A stretch of 64,000 bases of DNA from the NCBI RefSeq assembly GCF_000632225.1, contig NZ_JFYV01000023.1, positions 124,001-188,000 on the forward strand. The letters run 5' to 3'. The translations under genes and the position numbers were made by a program. The notes under the pieces were generated by a model that had not been told where the DNA came from, did no database searches, and saw nothing but the letters and a program-made list of their open reading frames with translations. Source of the DNA: Sphingomonas sp. RIT328. GTDB lineage: Bacteria > Pseudomonadota > Alphaproteobacteria > Sphingomonadales > Sphingomonadaceae. Every line of letters starts with the position of its first letter. Positions within the stretch are counted from its first letter, which is position 1. Positions 25,847 to 34,320 of the stretch are shown piece by piece.

Positions 25847-27057
25847 CCGAATATCCTCGTTACCCGTTCGACGCCGCGTACCAGCGCCTCGATATCGCGC
25901 GGCCCGTTATAGACCGCGAAGCTGGCGCGGGCGGTCGCATCGACACCCAGCACCTCCATCAGCGGCTGCGCGCAATGATGGCCGGCGCGGATCGCTACCC
26001 GCTCCTCGTCCAAGATGGTGCCGACGTCATGCGGATGCACCCCCTCAATCGCGAAACTGACGATGCCGGCGCTGTCCTCCGGCCCGAACAATCGCACCGA
26101 GTTGATCGCGCCGAGCGCCGCGCGGGCGTCGCGGACCAGCGCGGTCTCATGCGCGTGGATCGCGGCGAGGCCGATGCCCTCGACATAGTCGATCGCCGCG
26201 GCGAGGCCGAGCGCACCGACGATATGCGGCGTCCCCGCCTCGAACCGCCCCGGCGGCGGCGCATAGGTGGTCTTGGCGAAGCTCACCCGGTCGATCATCG
26301 ACCCGCCACCCTGATAGGGCGGCATCTGTGCGAGCAACTCGGCCCGCCCCCACAGCACGCCGATCCCGGTCGGACCGTAGAGTTTGTGCCCCGAGAAGAC
26401 GTAGAAGTCGCAACCGATCGCCGCGACGTCGACCGCGATCCGCGGCACCGCCTGACAGCCGTCGAGCAGAATCTTGGCACCGACATCATGCGCCAGCTCG
26501 GTCGCGCGGCGCGCGTCGAGCACCGAGCCGAGCACGTTCGAGACGTGGGCGAGCGCCACCATCTTGTGCTGCGGGGTGAGCATCCGCGCCATCGCGTCGA
26601 GATCGATGCGATGATCCGCGGTCAGCGGCACGACGTCGATCGCCGCGCCGACGCGCTCCGCCGCCATCTGCCACGGCACGATATTGCTGTGATGTTCGAG
26701 CATCGACAGCAGGATGCGATCGCCCGGCTTGAGCTGCGTCGCCGCCCAGCTGTGCGCGACGAGGTTGATCGCCTCGGTCGCGCCGCGCACGAACACGATC
26801 TCGTCGGGTGTGCCCGCACCGATGAAGCGCGCGACGCTGTTCCGCGCCGCCTCATAGGCGCGCGTCATATCGGCCGAGCGCTGATAGACGCCGCGGTGGA
26901 CGGTGGCATAGGTCTCGCTATAGGCGCGCGCGATCGCATCGATCACGACCTGCGGCTTCTGCGCGGTCGCGGCGGTGTCGAGATAGGCCCAGCCGTCGGG
27001 GATGGCGGGGAAGTCGGCGACGCGATCGAGCGGCGCCTCGCGGGTCTCGTCGCTCAT
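25843..27057 (-). CDS. sufS: Cysteine desulfurase SufS
   Basis: 404 residues from the ATG at 27057 inside an ATGA overlap with sufD; an upstream ATG six codons earlier lies within sufD. PLP-dependent class V aminotransferase: YLDTAATAQKP at the N-terminus, HHSNIVPWQ, the Schiff-base Lys in FSGHKLYGPTGIG, and the active-site Cys in RAGHHCAQPL. It supplies sulfur from cysteine for Fe-S assembly; the SufE partner is not in the window. Confidence 0.95.
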   Translation of the reverse strand: MSDETREAPLDRVADFPAIPDGWAYLDTAATAQKPQVVIDAIARAYSETYATVHRGVYQRSADMTRAYEAARNSVARFIGAGTPDEIVFVRGATEAINLVAHSWAATQLKPGDRILLSMLEHHSNIVPWQMAAERVGAAIDVVPLTADHRIDLDAMARMLTPQHKMVALAHVSNVLGSVLDARRATELAHDVGAKILLDGCQAVPRIAVDVAAIGCDFYVFSGHKLYGPTGIGVLWGRAELLAQMPPYQGGGSMIDRVSFAKTTYAPPPGRFEAGTPHIVGALGLAAAIDYVEGIGLAAIHAHETALVRDARAALGAINSVRLFGPEDSAGIVSFAIEGVHPHDVGTILDEERVAIRAGHHCAQPLMEVLGVDATARASFAVYNGPRDIEALVRGVERVTRIFG

Positions 27058-28127
27058 AACGTCCGCTCCAGCCACGTATCGGCATCCGCCGCGAACACCG
27101 CGCGCACGCCCTCGTCGCCGATCCGGTCAATCGCATCGGCGACGAAGGCACGGGTCAGCAGCGCCTTGGCGCGCCCGGCCGAAATGCCGCGGCTCTGCAT
27201 GTAGAAGAGCGCGCGGGCGTCGAGCTCGCCGACCGTGGCGCCATGCGCGCATTTGACGTCGTCGGCGAAGATCTCCAGCTCGGGCTTGAGGTTGACCGTC
27301 GCGGTGCGGTGCAGCAGCAGGCCGCGCAGCGACTGCTCGCCATCGGTCTTCTGCGCGTCGCGCGCCACTTCCACCGCGGCGGCGAGGCTGACCGTCGACC
27401 GTTCTGCCGCGACCGCGCGCCACAATTGGTGCGACTGGCCGTTGGGATGGGCATGGCGGACGCGCACCGCACATTCCTGCCGCTGCTCGTCGCGGGTGAG
27501 CAGCGCGCCACCCAGCTCGGCATAGGCGCCGTCGCCGTTGAGCGTCAGCGCCGCGTCGAGCCGCGTCCCCGCCGCGGTGGCGCCGAGCGCGACCGAGACG
27601 AAGCTCGCCGCCTGCGCAATCATCACCTCGTCGCGGGTCGAGACGAAGCCGGCGTCCTGGACGATCCGCACCGCGCGCATCACCCGCGCGCCCTCGCCGA
27701 GATCGAAGCGGGTCAGCGTGTTGCTCCACCCGGCCCCGGTGAAACTCTCGACCAGCGTCAGCACGGCATCCTCGCCGAGCGTGATGACGAGCGGCGTCTG
27801 CCCGTCCCCGCCGGCGTTGACGCGCGCGATCTCCAGCCGCGTCACCGAACGCGGCGCGAGCGTGATCGCATGGCCCTCGCCCGCGGCATGGCGGGCGAGT
27901 CGATGATCGCTGCTGATCGACGCAGGGGTGATCGCGAGATCGCCGGGCGTGCTCGCCTGCCGGTCGAGCTGGCCATCGACGAACACCAGCCGCGCGGCGT
28001 CGGTCAGAATAGGCTCAGGCAGTCGGGGCGCGGCGACCGGCAGGTCGCGCGCGGCTTGCAGGCCGGCCATGTCGGCCCAGCGGAACGCCTCGTCGCGGCT
28101 GGTGGGGAGATCGAGAACGGTGGTCAT
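27054..28127 (-). CDS. sufD: Fe-S scaffold component SufD
   Basis: 357 residues. The Suf beta-helix is divergent in the first 150 residues and clear at the end: KPELEIFADDVKCAHGATVG with the conserved Cys and His, then ARALFYMQSRGISAGRAKAL. It binds SufB and SufC2 as the scaffold complex. It is separated from sufC by a 307-base repeat-rich spacer, unusual in an otherwise tight operon. Confidence 0.93.
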   Translation of the reverse strand: MTTVLDLPTSRDEAFRWADMAGLQAARDLPVAAPRLPEPILTDAARLVFVDGQLDRQASTPGDLAITPASISSDHRLARHAAGEGHAITLAPRSVTRLEIARVNAGGDGQTPLVITLGEDAVLTLVESFTGAGWSNTLTRFDLGEGARVMRAVRIVQDAGFVSTRDEVMIAQAASFVSVALGATAAGTRLDAALTLNGDGAYAELGGALLTRDEQRQECAVRVRHAHPNGQSHQLWRAVAAERSTVSLAAAVEVARDAQKTDGEQSLRGLLLHRTATVNLKPELEIFADDVKCAHGATVGELDARALFYMQSRGISAGRAKALLTRAFVADAIDRIGDEGVRAVFAADADTWLERTL

Positions 28128-28434
28128 GCGGCGGCTCGCTGATGGGGTTCACGCGACGGCGCGAAGACGCGAAGACATGAAGGTTTGTGTCCGCGCGGAG
28201 GCGCGGAGGCGCGGAGCAGAGAGGAAGACAAGGTATCGTTGCCTGCGGCGCTGACCGTTTTCGTACTCGGCAGCGCCTTATCCAGATCGCTGGCGATGAT
28301 CGATGGGAGCATTGCTCCGCCGACGCCATCGCCGCGCCTCCGCGCCTCCGCGCGAGCACAAACCGTCTCGAAGGCACCAGAGGACAGGTCAGGTGCCCTA
28401 CCCTCTTCGCACCGCCGCACCACCGCGTGATTCA
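28128..28434. repeat. Repeat-rich insertion between sufC and sufD
   Basis: A spacer of 307 bases inside the suf operon. It carries 32-base inverted repeats at 28183-28214 (GTTTGTGTCCGCGCGGAGGC onward) and 28332-28363 (ends GCGAGCACAAAC); 30 of 32 positions pair around 117 bases. In front lies a GCGAAGACGCGAAGAC-type motif (28148-28181) also found near 45251. Small frames on both strands translate the GC-rich repeats into Arg-rich peptides and look meaningless. Confidence 0.8.
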
Positions 28435-29181
28435 TCACGCCGCCACCCCCGCGTAACCCTCGCGCTCCAGCTCATGCGCCAGCTCCGCGCCGCCCGAGCG
28501 GACGATCCGCCCGTCGGCGAGGACGTGCACGACGTCCGGCCGCACATAGTCGAGCAGCCGCTGGTAATGGGTGATGAGCAGCACCGCCTTGTCGGGCGCG
28601 CGCATGATCCGGTTGATGCCGTCGCCGACGATGCGCAGCGCGTCGATGTCGAGCCCGCTGTCGGTCTCGTCGAGGATCGCGAACTTGGGGTCGACGACAC
28701 CCATCTGCACCATCTCGTTGCGCTTCTTCTCACCACCCGAGAAGCCGACGTTGACCGGCCGCTTGAGCATCTCGGCATCCATGTCGAGCTTGGCCGCCTC
28801 GCTGCGCGCGAGCTTGAGGAACTCGCCGCCCGACAAGGGCGCCTCGCCGCGCACGCCGCGCTGCGCGTTGAGCGCCTCGCGCAGGAACTGGACGTTGCTG
28901 ACGCCGGGGATCTCGACCGGATATTGGAAGCCGAGGAACACGCCGGCAGCGGCACGCTCGTGCGGTTCGAGCGCGAGCAGGTCCTGCCCGTCAAAGGTGA
29001 TCGCCCCCGCCGTCACCTCATAGCCGGGCCGCCCGCCGAGCACATAGCCGAGCGTCGACTTGCCCGCGCCGTTGGGGCCCATGATCGCATGGATCTCGCC
29101 GGCATTGACCTCGAGCGTCAGGCCCTTGAGGATTTCCTTGCCGTCGATCTCGGCGTGGAGGTTTTCGATTTTGAGCATCAT
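28435..29181 (-). CDS. sufC: Fe-S assembly ATPase SufC
   Basis: 248 residues (first of two adjacent ATG codons). ABC ATPase with Walker A GPNGAGKST near residue 35, Q-loop region GFQYPVEIPGVSN, signature FSGGEKKRNEMVQM and Walker B FAILDETDSGLDIDAL. SufC powers SufBD scaffold opening. It is 43 bases from sufB. Confidence 0.97.
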   Translation of the reverse strand: MMLKIENLHAEIDGKEILKGLTLEVNAGEIHAIMGPNGAGKSTLGYVLGGRPGYEVTAGAITFDGQDLLALEPHERAAAGVFLGFQYPVEIPGVSNVQFLREALNAQRGVRGEAPLSGGEFLKLARSEAAKLDMDAEMLKRPVNVGFSGGEKKRNEMVQMGVVDPKFAILDETDSGLDIDALRIVGDGINRIMRAPDKAVLLITHYQRLLDYVRPDVVHVLADGRIVRSGGAELAHELEREGYAGVAA

Positions 29182-29224
29182 TCTTCCTTAAAGCCCCTCC
29201 CCTCAAGGAGGCGGAGCTTGTTCC

Positions 29225-30700
29225 TTAACCGACACTACCCTCGAGGCTGATCCCGAGCAGCTTCTGCGCCTCGACCGCGAATTCCATCGGCAGCTGCTGC
29301 AAGACCTCGCGCGCGAAGCCGTTGACGATCAGCGCCACCGCGGCTTCCTGGTCGAGCCCGCGCGACATCGCATAGAAGAGCTGGTCCTCGCTGATCTTCG
29401 ACGTCGTCGCCTCATGCTCGATCTGCGCCGAGGGGTTCTTCACCTCGATATAGGGCACGGTATGCGCGCCGCACTGATCGCCGAGCAGCAGCGAATCGCA
29501 CTGCGTGAAGTTGCGGACATTCTCCGCGGTCGGACCGACGCGGACCAGCCCGCGATAGGTATTGTCCGACCGCCCCGCCGAAATCCCCTTCGACACGATC
29601 GTCGAACGCGAGCCCTTGCCGAGGTGGATCATCTTGGTGCCGGTATCCGCCTGCTGACGGTTGTTGGTCACCGCCACCGAATAGAATTCGCCGACGCTGT
29701 TCTCGCCGGCGAGCACGCAGCTCGGATATTTCCAGGTGATCGCGCTGCCGGTTTCGACCTGCGTCCACGACACCTTGCTGTTCCTGCCCTGGCAGAGCGC
29801 GCGCTTGGTGACGAAATTGTAGATGCCGCCGACGCCGTTCTCGTCGCCGGGATACCAGTTCTGGACGGTCGAATATTTGATCTCGGCATCGTCGAGCGCG
29901 ACCAGTTCGACGACCGCGGCGTGCAGCTGGTTCTCGTCGCGCATCGGCGCGGTGCAGCCTTCGAGGTAGGAGACGTAGGCGCCCTTGTCGGCGACGATCA
30001 GCGTCCGCTCGAACTGGCCGGTATTCTCCGCGTTGATGCGGAAATAGGTCGACAGCTCCATCGGGCAGCGCACGCCCTCCGGAATGTAGACGAAGGTACC
30101 GTCGCTGAAGACCGCCGAGTTGAGCGTCGCGAAGTAATTGTCGCGCTGCGGCACCACCTTGCCCAGCCACTTGCGGACCAGATCGGGATATTCGCGGATC
30201 GCCTCGCTGATCGAGCGGAAGATGACGCCCGCCGCCTCCAGCTCCTTGCGGAAGGTGGTGGCGACCGAGACGCTGTCGAACACCGCATCGACCGCGACGC
30301 GGCGCTTGGGCGCGCTGCCGTCCTCGACCCCGGCGAGCATCTTCTGCTCCTCGAGCGGGATGCCGAGCTTCTCGTAGACGCGCAGGATCTCGGGATCGAC
30401 CTCGTCGAGGCTGCCGAGCTTCGGCTTCGCCTTGGGCTCGGCGTAATAATAGGCGTCCTGATAGTCGATCGGCGGCACGTTGAGCTTCGCCCAATCCGGC
30501 GCCTCCATCGTCTGCCACAGCCGGAACGCCTTCAGACGCCAGTCGAGCATCCATTCGGGCTCGTTCTTCTTGGCGCTGATGTAGCGGACCGTGTCCTCGC
30601 TCAGCCCCTTGGGGGCGAAGTCCTGTTCGATATCGGACGTGAAGCCCCATTCGTAGGTCTTGGAGACGGCCGCATAGGCCTCTGCGTTCTTGGTCGCCAT
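29225..30700 (-). CDS. sufB: Fe-S scaffold component SufB
   Basis: 491 residues from the ATG at 30700; the open frame runs further upstream into the regulator gene but [20 protein letters not shown] is the real start. The conserved SufB blocks are present: [60 protein letters not shown] and the end block [20 protein letters not shown]. It starts 2 bases after the Rrf2 stop, so it is first of the structural genes. Confidence 0.96.
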   Translation of the reverse strand: MATKNAEAYAAVSKTYEWGFTSDIEQDFAPKGLSEDTVRYISAKKNEPEWMLDWRLKAFRLWQTMEAPDWAKLNVPPIDYQDAYYYAEPKAKPKLGSLDEVDPEILRVYEKLGIPLEEQKMLAGVEDGSAPKRRVAVDAVFDSVSVATTFRKELEAAGVIFRSISEAIREYPDLVRKWLGKVVPQRDNYFATLNSAVFSDGTFVYIPEGVRCPMELSTYFRINAENTGQFERTLIVADKGAYVSYLEGCTAPMRDENQLHAAVVELVALDDAEIKYSTVQNWYPGDENGVGGIYNFVTKRALCQGRNSKVSWTQVETGSAITWKYPSCVLAGENSVGEFYSVAVTNNRQQADTGTKMIHLGKGSRSTIVSKGISAGRSDNTYRGLVRVGPTAENVRNFTQCDSLLLGDQCGAHTVPYIEVKNPSAQIEHEATTSKISEDQLFYAMSRGLDQEAAVALIVNGFAREVLQQLPMEFAVEAQKLLGISLEGSVG

Positions 30701-30702
30701 GA

Positions 30703-31164
30703 TTACACCTGTTCGCTCAACGGAGCGGGAATGGGGTCTGGGATCGGATCGTGGATCGGCGCACGGGCAAGCCGTGCGAGCGTGACGTTGGCGAGCGCGC
30801 CGCGCACCGCTTCGTTGACGATGCTCCAATGCGGTCGGACGAGACAATTGCCCTCCAGCCCGCATTCGTGGCGATTGCCCTCGACGCAGGCGGTCATCTG
30901 GATCGGTCCCTCGACCGCCTCGATGATGTCGGCAAGGCTGATCGCCGCCGCCGGCCGGGCCAGCCGGAACCCGCCGCCCGTGCCGCGCGTGCTTTCGATC
31001 AGGCCGGCCGACGAAAGGCGGCTGACCAGCTTCTGTGCGGTCGGCAGCGGCACGCCGGTCTCCTCGGCGAGCACCGTCGCGTTGAGCCGCGCCACGCCGC
31101 CGCAATGGCGCGCGGCGGCAGACATCATCACGACCGCATAGTCGGCAAGGCTGGAAAGTCGCAT
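30703..31164 (-). CDS. Rrf2-family Fe-S-responsive regulator of the suf operon
   Basis: 153 residues. Winged helix ([50 protein letters not shown]) followed by three Cys at 93, 101 and 107, the likely [2Fe-2S] ligands of the IscR/SufR type. The C-terminal tail is Pro/Ile-rich. It is the first gene of the operon, 2 bases from sufB, and probably represses it when Fe-S clusters are plentiful. The palindrome at 31198-31220 is a likely target. Confidence 0.92.
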   Translation of the reverse strand: MRLSSLADYAVVMMSAAARHCGGVARLNATVLAEETGVPLPTAQKLVSRLSSAGLIESTRGTGGGFRLARPAAAISLADIIEAVEGPIQMTACVEGNRHECGLEGNCLVRPHWSIVNEAVRGALANVTLARLARAPIHDPIPDPIPAPLSEQV

Positions 31165-31197
31165 CGGCTCCGAACGGTTTGTTGCGAATGTCTCGCA

Positions 31198-31220
31198 AAT
31201 CGGATCAATTCGATCCGATT
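31198..31220 (-). promoter_or_regulatory. Perfect palindrome upstream of the suf operon, likely Rrf2 operator
   Basis: AATCGGATC, five-base spacer AATTC, GATCCGATT: nine perfectly paired positions per arm. It is 34 bases from the regulator's ATG, where a promoter would lie. The size and symmetry suit an IscR/SufR-type dimer. Confidence 0.7.
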
Positions 31221-31308
31221 GCCAGATAGGGTTTTGCGCGGCCGGGTCAAGCGGGGAGACGGGTTATCCGACGCTGGTCCGACCTTCCGCACCTGTCATT
31301 CTCTCCTT

Positions 31309-31336
31309 CTGTATCCCCGCGAAGACGGGGATACAG
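31309..31336. repeat. Short perfect hairpin repeat
   Basis: CTGTATCCCCG (31309-31319) and CGGGGATACAG (31326-31336), 11 perfectly paired positions around a six-base loop. It resembles the tcccgcg-type intergenic palindromes at 62829 and 62893 in layout. Confidence 0.65.
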
Positions 31337-31499
31337 CCACGCGAACCCCTGCGATCCAGCCATTGGCGCCAGCGGGTCCGCCACCCGCCAATATCGGCGG
31401 GAGACACAATGCTGAGGTTTGCGCCGTGTCCGCCGGGCCACCATCCGCGCGGCGCGCGCCAGCTTTGATTTCCGCCGCGCGCAATGCGATGGGCGCAGC

Positions 31500-32522
31500 A
31501 TGTCCTATGCCCTCCGCCCGCTGCTCTTCGCCCTCGATGCCGAACGGGCGCATGCATTGACGCTCAAGGCGCTGGCGGTGCGGGCGAAGCTGCCCTTCCC
31601 CGCCCCGCGGCACAGCCCGCGGCTCGCCACCCGCATCGGCGGGCTCGCCTTCGCCAATCCGCTCGGCGTCGCGGCGGGGCTCGACAAGGACGGGGTGGCG
31701 ATCGACGGACTGTTCGGCTTCGGCTTCGGCGCAGTCGAGATCGGCACGCTCACCCCGGTGGCGCAGGCGGGCAATCCCCGCCCGCGCTTGTTCCGGCTGG
31801 TCGCCGATCGCGCGGTGATCAACCGCATGGGCTTCAACAACGGCGGCCTCGAAGCGGGACTGGCGCGCGCCCGCACCGCCTCGCGAGGCGCCGGGCGGCT
31901 CGGCATCAACGTCGGCGCCAACAAGGATGCCGCCGATCGGATCGCCGATTATGTCGCCGGCGTCACCGCCGCCGCGCCGATCGCCGACTATGTGACGATC
32001 AATATCTCCTCGCCCAACACGCCGGGCCTGCGCGATCTGCAGCATGGTGCGGCGCTCGACGATCTGCTCGCCGCCTGCACCGCGGCGCGGGGGGCGACGC
32101 CGCTGTTCCTCAAGATCGCCCCCGATCTCGACGCCGCCGCGCTCGACGGCATCGCCCGCGCCGCGATCGGCCATCGGCTCGACGCGATCATCCTCGGCAA
32201 CACCACCATCTCGCGTCCGCCGCTGCGGGCGCCGCACGCCGGCGAGAGCGGCGGCCTGTCGGGTGCGCCGCTCGCGCCGCTCGCCCGCCAGCGGCTCGTC
32301 GACCTGCGCAGCGCGACCGGCGGCAACATCGCGCTGATCGCCGCGGGCGGGATCGACAGCGGTGCCGAGGCCTATGCGCGCATCCGCGCCGGCGCGCGGC
32401 TGGTGCAGCTCTATTCGGCGCTGGTCTATCACGGACCGGGGCTGGCGCGGACGATCCTGCGCGATCTCGACCACCTGCTCGCCCGCGACGGCTTCGCCGA
32501 TGTCGCCGCCGCGGCGGGCTAA
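31500..32522 (+). CDS. pyrD: Dihydroorotate dehydrogenase (quinone), class 2
   Basis: 340 residues from the ATG at 31500; a TTG in frame 81 bases upstream gives a non-conserved start. The N-terminal helices (YALRPLLFALDAERAHALTL) are the membrane-associating segment of class 2. FMN and substrate motifs follow: NPLGVAAGLDKDGVAIDGLF, INRMGFNN, the catalytic Ser loop TINISSPNTPGLR, and NTTISRPPLRAPHAGE. It makes orotate in pyrimidine synthesis, passing electrons to the quinone pool. Confidence 0.95.
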   Translation: MSYALRPLLFALDAERAHALTLKALAVRAKLPFPAPRHSPRLATRIGGLAFANPLGVAAGLDKDGVAIDGLFGFGFGAVEIGTLTPVAQAGNPRPRLFRLVADRAVINRMGFNNGGLEAGLARARTASRGAGRLGINVGANKDAADRIADYVAGVTAAAPIADYVTINISSPNTPGLRDLQHGAALDDLLAACTAARGATPLFLKIAPDLDAAALDGIARAAIGHRLDAIILGNTTISRPPLRAPHAGESGGLSGAPLAPLARQRLVDLRSATGGNIALIAAGGIDSGAEAYARIRAGARLVQLYSALVYHGPGLARTILRDLDHLLARDGFADVAAAAG

Positions 32523-32561
32523 CGCTTGCCCTCCCCGGACCAGCCGCTAGGCTTTGCCGCG

Positions 32562-34283
32562 ATGAAGACCCTGATCGCCCTCTTGCTCGCCGCCGCCAGC
32601 GCACCGGCGTTGGCCAAGACCCCCGCGTCGGCCCCGGCAGCCGGCATGGTCAGCGCCGCCGATCCGCGCGCCGCCGCCGCCGGTGTCGAGATCCTCAAGG
32701 CGGGCGGCAGCGCCACCGACGCGGCGATCGCGACGATGCTCGCGCTCAACGTCGTCGAGCCGCAGAGCTCCGGCATCGGCGGGGGCAGCTTCTGGGTCAG
32801 CCACGCCGCCCGCACCGGCCGGGTCACGACGATCGACGCGCGCGAGGCCGCGCCTGCCGCGGCGAAGCCGCGCTGGTTCTACGGACCGGACGGCGTGCCG
32901 CTCAGCCATGCCGATGCGGTGCCGGGCGGACGCAGCGTCGGCGTGCCGGGCGCGCTGCGCGGCATGGCGCTGGCGCATCGCCAGTCGGGCAAGCTGCCCT
33001 GGGCGCGGCTGTTCCAGCCGGCGATCCGGCTGGCGCGCGACGGTTTCCGCGCCAGCCCGCGCTTCACCAATTCGGTCGCCTCCTACGGCGGCCATCTGAC
33101 GCCGGAGGCACGCGCGACCTTCGCCGTCGGCGCCGACGGCATCGTCCGCAATCCGGCGCAGGCGGCGCTGCTCACCCGTATCGCGGCGCATGGACCCGAC
33201 AGCTTCTACGTCGGGCCACAGGCCGCCAAGCTCGTCGCGGCGGTCAACGGCGCGGCGCGCAACCCGTCGCAGATGACCACCGGCGATCTCGCCAGCTACG
33301 ACGCCAAGCCGCGTCCCGAGGTCTGCGTGCCGTACCGCAGCTACCGGATTTGCGGCATGGGACCGCCGTCGTCGGGCGGCATCACCGTGCTGATGATCCT
33401 CAAGCAGCTCGAACGGTTCGACATGTCCCGGCTCGGCAAGGACTCGCCGGTCGCCTGGCACCTGTTCGCGGAAAGCTCGCGCCTCGCTTATGCCGATCGC
33501 AACCTCTACGTCGGCGACCCCGATTTCGTCCGCGTGCCGGTCGCCGGGCTGCTCGATCCCGCCTATCTCGCCGCGCGCTCCGCGCTGATCGCCCCCGACC
33601 GGACGCTCGCCACCGTCACCGCCGGCACGCCGCGCGGCGCGCCGCCGCGCACGCCGGCGCCGGTCAGCGAGGTCGCCGGCACCACCGATCTCGCCGTCGC
33701 CGATCGCGCCGGCAACGTCGTCGAGGTGACGACGACGGTCGAGGGGCCGTTCGGATCGGGGCTGGTCATCGACGGCACGGTGCTCAACAACGAGCTGACC
33801 GATTTCGATATCGTGCCGGTCGACGCCGGCTATCTCGTCGCCAATCGCGTCGAGGGCGGCAAGCGGCCGCGCAGTTCGATGGCGCCGACGATCGTCTACG
33901 ACGCCAGCGGCAAGGTGCGGCTGGCGATCGGAGCGGCGGGCGGATCGACGATCATCGCGCAGATCGCCAAGGCGCTGGTCGGCGTGCTCGACTGGCACCT
34001 GTCCGCGCAGGAGGCGATCGCGCTCGGCCTCGTCTACGCGCCCGGTCCGGTCGCGACGCTGGAGACCGGCACCGCCGCCGCCACGCTGCAACCCGCGCTC
34101 GCCGCGCTCGGCGAGCGGACCGAGGTCGCGCCGATGGGGCTCAAGGCCAATGCGATCGAATGGGTCGGCGGGCGCTGGGTCGGCGCCGCCGATCCGCGCA
34201 GCGAAGGCGTCGCGATCGGCGAGGACGGCCGCGTCAGCGATCCCACCCGCGCCGCGCCGGTCGCCAACCGCCCGTCCGAATAA
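32562..34283 (+). CDS. ggt: Gamma-glutamyltransferase (periplasmic)
   Basis: 573 residues from the ATG at 32562, with a Sec signal MKTLIALLLAAASAPALA. The Ntn-hydrolase is made as one chain and self-cleaves before a Thr; the cleavage Thr lies in SEVAGTTDLAVADRAGNVVE near residue 380. Family members usually have TTH here, so the Asp after TT is a variant. Substrate-binding GGS region (GAAGGSTIIAQIAKALVG) and RSSMAPTIVYD are present. It hydrolyses or transfers the glutamyl group of glutathione in the periplasm. Confidence 0.9.
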   Translation: MKTLIALLLAAASAPALAKTPASAPAAGMVSAADPRAAAAGVEILKAGGSATDAAIATMLALNVVEPQSSGIGGGSFWVSHAARTGRVTTIDAREAAPAAAKPRWFYGPDGVPLSHADAVPGGRSVGVPGALRGMALAHRQSGKLPWARLFQPAIRLARDGFRASPRFTNSVASYGGHLTPEARATFAVGADGIVRNPAQAALLTRIAAHGPDSFYVGPQAAKLVAAVNGAARNPSQMTTGDLASYDAKPRPEVCVPYRSYRICGMGPPSSGGITVLMILKQLERFDMSRLGKDSPVAWHLFAESSRLAYADRNLYVGDPDFVRVPVAGLLDPAYLAARSALIAPDRTLATVTAGTPRGAPPRTPAPVSEVAGTTDLAVADRAGNVVEVTTTVEGPFGSGLVIDGTVLNNELTDFDIVPVDAGYLVANRVEGGKRPRSSMAPTIVYDASGKVRLAIGAAGGSTIIAQIAKALVGVLDWHLSAQEAIALGLVYAPGPVATLETGTAAATLQPALAALGERTEVAPMGLKANAIEWVGGRWVGAADPRSEGVAIGEDGRVSDPTRAAPVANRPSE

Positions 34284-34320
34284 CCGTCGCCGGCGCAAGA
34301 CCGGCGCGACAGGAGAGATC

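Larger units (their letters stand above)
31165..31499. other. Divergent intergenic region between suf operon and pyrD
   Basis: 335 bases. It holds the suf operator palindrome (31198-31220), a hairpin repeat (31309-31336) and the unlocated pyrD promoter. No gene is supported. Confidence 0.6.

Noticed and set aside
28124..28456. Small Arg-rich frames on both strands in the sufC-sufD spacer
   Set aside because: They translate repeat arms (ARRRGGAEQ type) and have mirror counterparts on the other strand; no ribosome site.
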